Below, one piece after another: positions 62,908 through 64,000 of a stretch of 64,000 nt of DNA (its first letter is position 1; each line of letters begins with the position of its first letter). Under the pieces are notes generated by a model, which saw only the letters and a list, made by a program, of their open reading frames with translations, was not told where the DNA came from and made no database searches. This DNA is from CAWBAT01 sp046331665. Lineage in GTDB: Bacteria; Acidobacteriota; Terriglobia; Versatilivoradales; Versatilivoraceae. Where the stretch lies: contig JAXLQK010000014.1 of NCBI GenBank assembly GCA_046331665.1, forward strand, positions 62,001 through 126,000, read 5' to 3'. The translations under genes and the position numbers were made by a program.

Positions 62908-64000
62908 CTAAACGGACTTTCCGGCGACCACCGGGAGGAAGGGGACCGTTTGCGGACCCTCCGGCAAAACGGCAATCCGATAGGGGTCTTGACTGCTGCG
63001 GCCAGCACTGCCACGCTCTGACAGATCCCGAACGAGCTGGCCAATATTCATACAGAGTTTAAGGTGGGCGGCCTTCACTTCCTCTTCCGGAAGCGTAGAA
63101 TAAAGATACACTTCAGCCTTCAACAAGACCCGGGCGAGAATCTGAACTTCCCATTGATCCAATATGGGTTCCTTGAAATCATGAATGATTTGCATCAACT
63201 CTTGCGGCGTCCTGCCCTGGCGCAAAAGTTCTTTAAAGTTTCCATGATCCGGAACTCCGTCCGAGCATTCAGAAGCCATTAAAATAGTTCCGCCCGGTTT
63301 CACGATCTGCTCGGCGGCAGACATGCCTTTCACGGCCTGATACAGATTCATATCCAAGGGGAACCCGGAGTTGGTGGTCACGACAAGGTCATAGGGATGA
63401 GCGACCGGCCGCATCACCACCTGTCGTGCAAAGGCACATCCGGCGGCATGAGCTTTATGCCAGTGACCGGCAAAGACTCCCGTGATTTGCCGCTTTCGAT
63501 TCAGGGTCACGTTGACGATAAAATCGGGCTTCACCATGGCGGCGATTTCGGACATCTCCTCATAGATCGGATTCCCTTCCGTGATTCCCCAAGTGGCGCG
63601 AGGATTCCCAATCATGGGAGCCGAATGGTTGCGCAGGATGCTTTCAAACGCTCCAACTCCAAGCAAGACTGCCTTCGGGCCGCCGGAAAATCCGGCAAAA
63701 AAATGCGGCTCGATAAACCCCGTCAGGATTTTGACTTTGGCCTGCATGAAGTCCTTATTGACCCAAACTTCATTTCCAAAACGGCTCACTCCAAGACGAA
63801 CCATGCTTTCCTTATCCCGGGGGCGATGCTGAACAATTCGGTACCCATTGACGATCTCCTTTCCTAGCATGGCTTCGAGTTCCTCGGAAGTGTTCGTCCG
63901 GTGCGTTCCAACGGCGTTAATCAAAGTGATGCTTTCCGTGGGGAGCTGATGGAGCTCATCGAGAATTATGGGAAGGACGCGATCGCTCGGCATGGGCCGC
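62908..64000 (-). CDS. larA: LarA-type nickel-dependent racemase, N-terminus beyond window
   Basis: The frame extends past the right edge (the residues before MPSDRVLP read RP, as in DITRPxPS). It includes INAVGTHR, GFIEPHFFAGFSGGPKAVLLGV with a conserved lysine, HSAPMIGNPRATWGI with histidine, and FAGHWHKAHAAG with histidines near the cofactor. LarA isomerises L- and D-lactate or related 2-hydroxy acids with a nickel pincer nucleotide cofactor. No larB or larE gene is visible. The stop is at 62908. Confidence 0.9.
   Translation of the reverse strand, partial: RPMPSDRVLPIILDELHQLPTESITLINAVGTHRTNTSEELEAMLGKEIVNGYRIVQHRPRDKESMVRLGVSRFGNEVWVNKDFMQAKVKILTGFIEPHFFAGFSGGPKAVLLGVGAFESILRNHSAPMIGNPRATWGITEGNPIYEEMSEIAAMVKPDFIVNVTLNRKRQITGVFAGHWHKAHAAGCAFARQVVMRPVAHPYDLVVTTNSGFPLDMNLYQAVKGMSAAEQIVKPGGTILMASECSDGVPDHGNFKELLRQGRTPQELMQIIHDFKEPILDQWEVQILARVLLKAEVYLYSTLPEEEVKAAHLKLCMNIGQLVRDLSERGSAGRSSQDPYRIAVLPEGPQTVPFLPVVAGKSV

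Noticed and set aside
1..64000. tRNA or rRNA genes
   Set aside because: I looked through the gaps and found no cloverleaf-like or rRNA-like sequence. A covariance search would be needed to exclude a missed tRNA.

Overview
The window looks like a chromosomal piece of an Acidobacteriota-type bacterium. This is an inference from three things: the long soluble-looking Ser/Thr kinase with a C-terminal TPR half, the overall gene repertoire, and the moderate GC content. No rRNA or tRNA was seen, so the phylum is not proven. About 50 genes are recognisable. Housekeeping blocks alternate with an accessory stretch full of repeats, remnants of mobile elements and broken genes.

Layout. 1-4587 (minus): a prepilin peptidase cut by the window edge, two envelope glycosyltransferases that overlap by four bases, and a TolC-type outer membrane protein. 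4907-10658 (plus): pyrE, truA, uppS, cdsA, dxr and rseP, a tightly packed run for pyrimidine, tRNA, isoprenoid-carrier, phospholipid and envelope-stress functions. 10946-13837: a Ppx/GppA phosphatase with an HD-like tail, an OmpH/Skp chaperone and a hotdog thioesterase. 13917-20252: a complete histidine-to-glutamate route (hutH, hutU, hutI and a fused formiminotransferase-cyclodeaminase), with a 54-residue FmdB-type zinc ribbon on the opposite strand between hutU and hutI. 21075-25658: a calcium/proton antiporter, then a Fur/PerR-family regulator with a visible promoter and inverted repeat just upstream of katG.

25.7-35.6 kb is accessory. It holds small stress or xenobiotic-type genes (SRPBCC, hydroxylaminobenzene-mutase-like, DUF1801, cupin, DUF2938, quinone oxidoreductase), a secreted protein, an HNH plus GIY-YIG nuclease pair, and decayed or mis-sequenced genes (a membrane-associated lipid-like domain protein with an internal stop, a subclass B3 metallo-beta-lactamase, a DinB protein). 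At least four kinds of dispersed hairpin repeats and an IS3-family relic lie here too.

35.6-48.9 kb: a PilZ-like protein, the TPR kinase, a YheT-type hydrolase, a 7Fe ferredoxin, queF, an SDR dehydrogenase, a PfkB sugar kinase, a DUF4230 protein, an MscL channel with an added zinc ribbon, a zinc alcohol dehydrogenase paired with a 3-hexulose-6-phosphate synthase-like enzyme, and a HemD-HemE fusion. 49-53.7 kb: a shrunken RAYT element, two IS3-family relics that flank an mltF-like transglycosylase, and a frameshifted DUF1080 protein. 53.8-59.3 kb (minus): a CzcCBA-type heavy-metal efflux operon whose pump gene carries several small indels. 59.4-64 kb: proteins of unknown function, a STAS anti-anti-sigma factor with its own terminator, and a LarA-type protein cut by the right edge.

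The most interesting items are the HNH/GIY-YIG pair, the family of mobile terminator-like hairpins, the IS relics bracketing mltF, the HemD-HemE and MscL-zinc-ribbon fusions, and the clustered indels in otherwise conserved genes, which may be assembly errors rather than biology.
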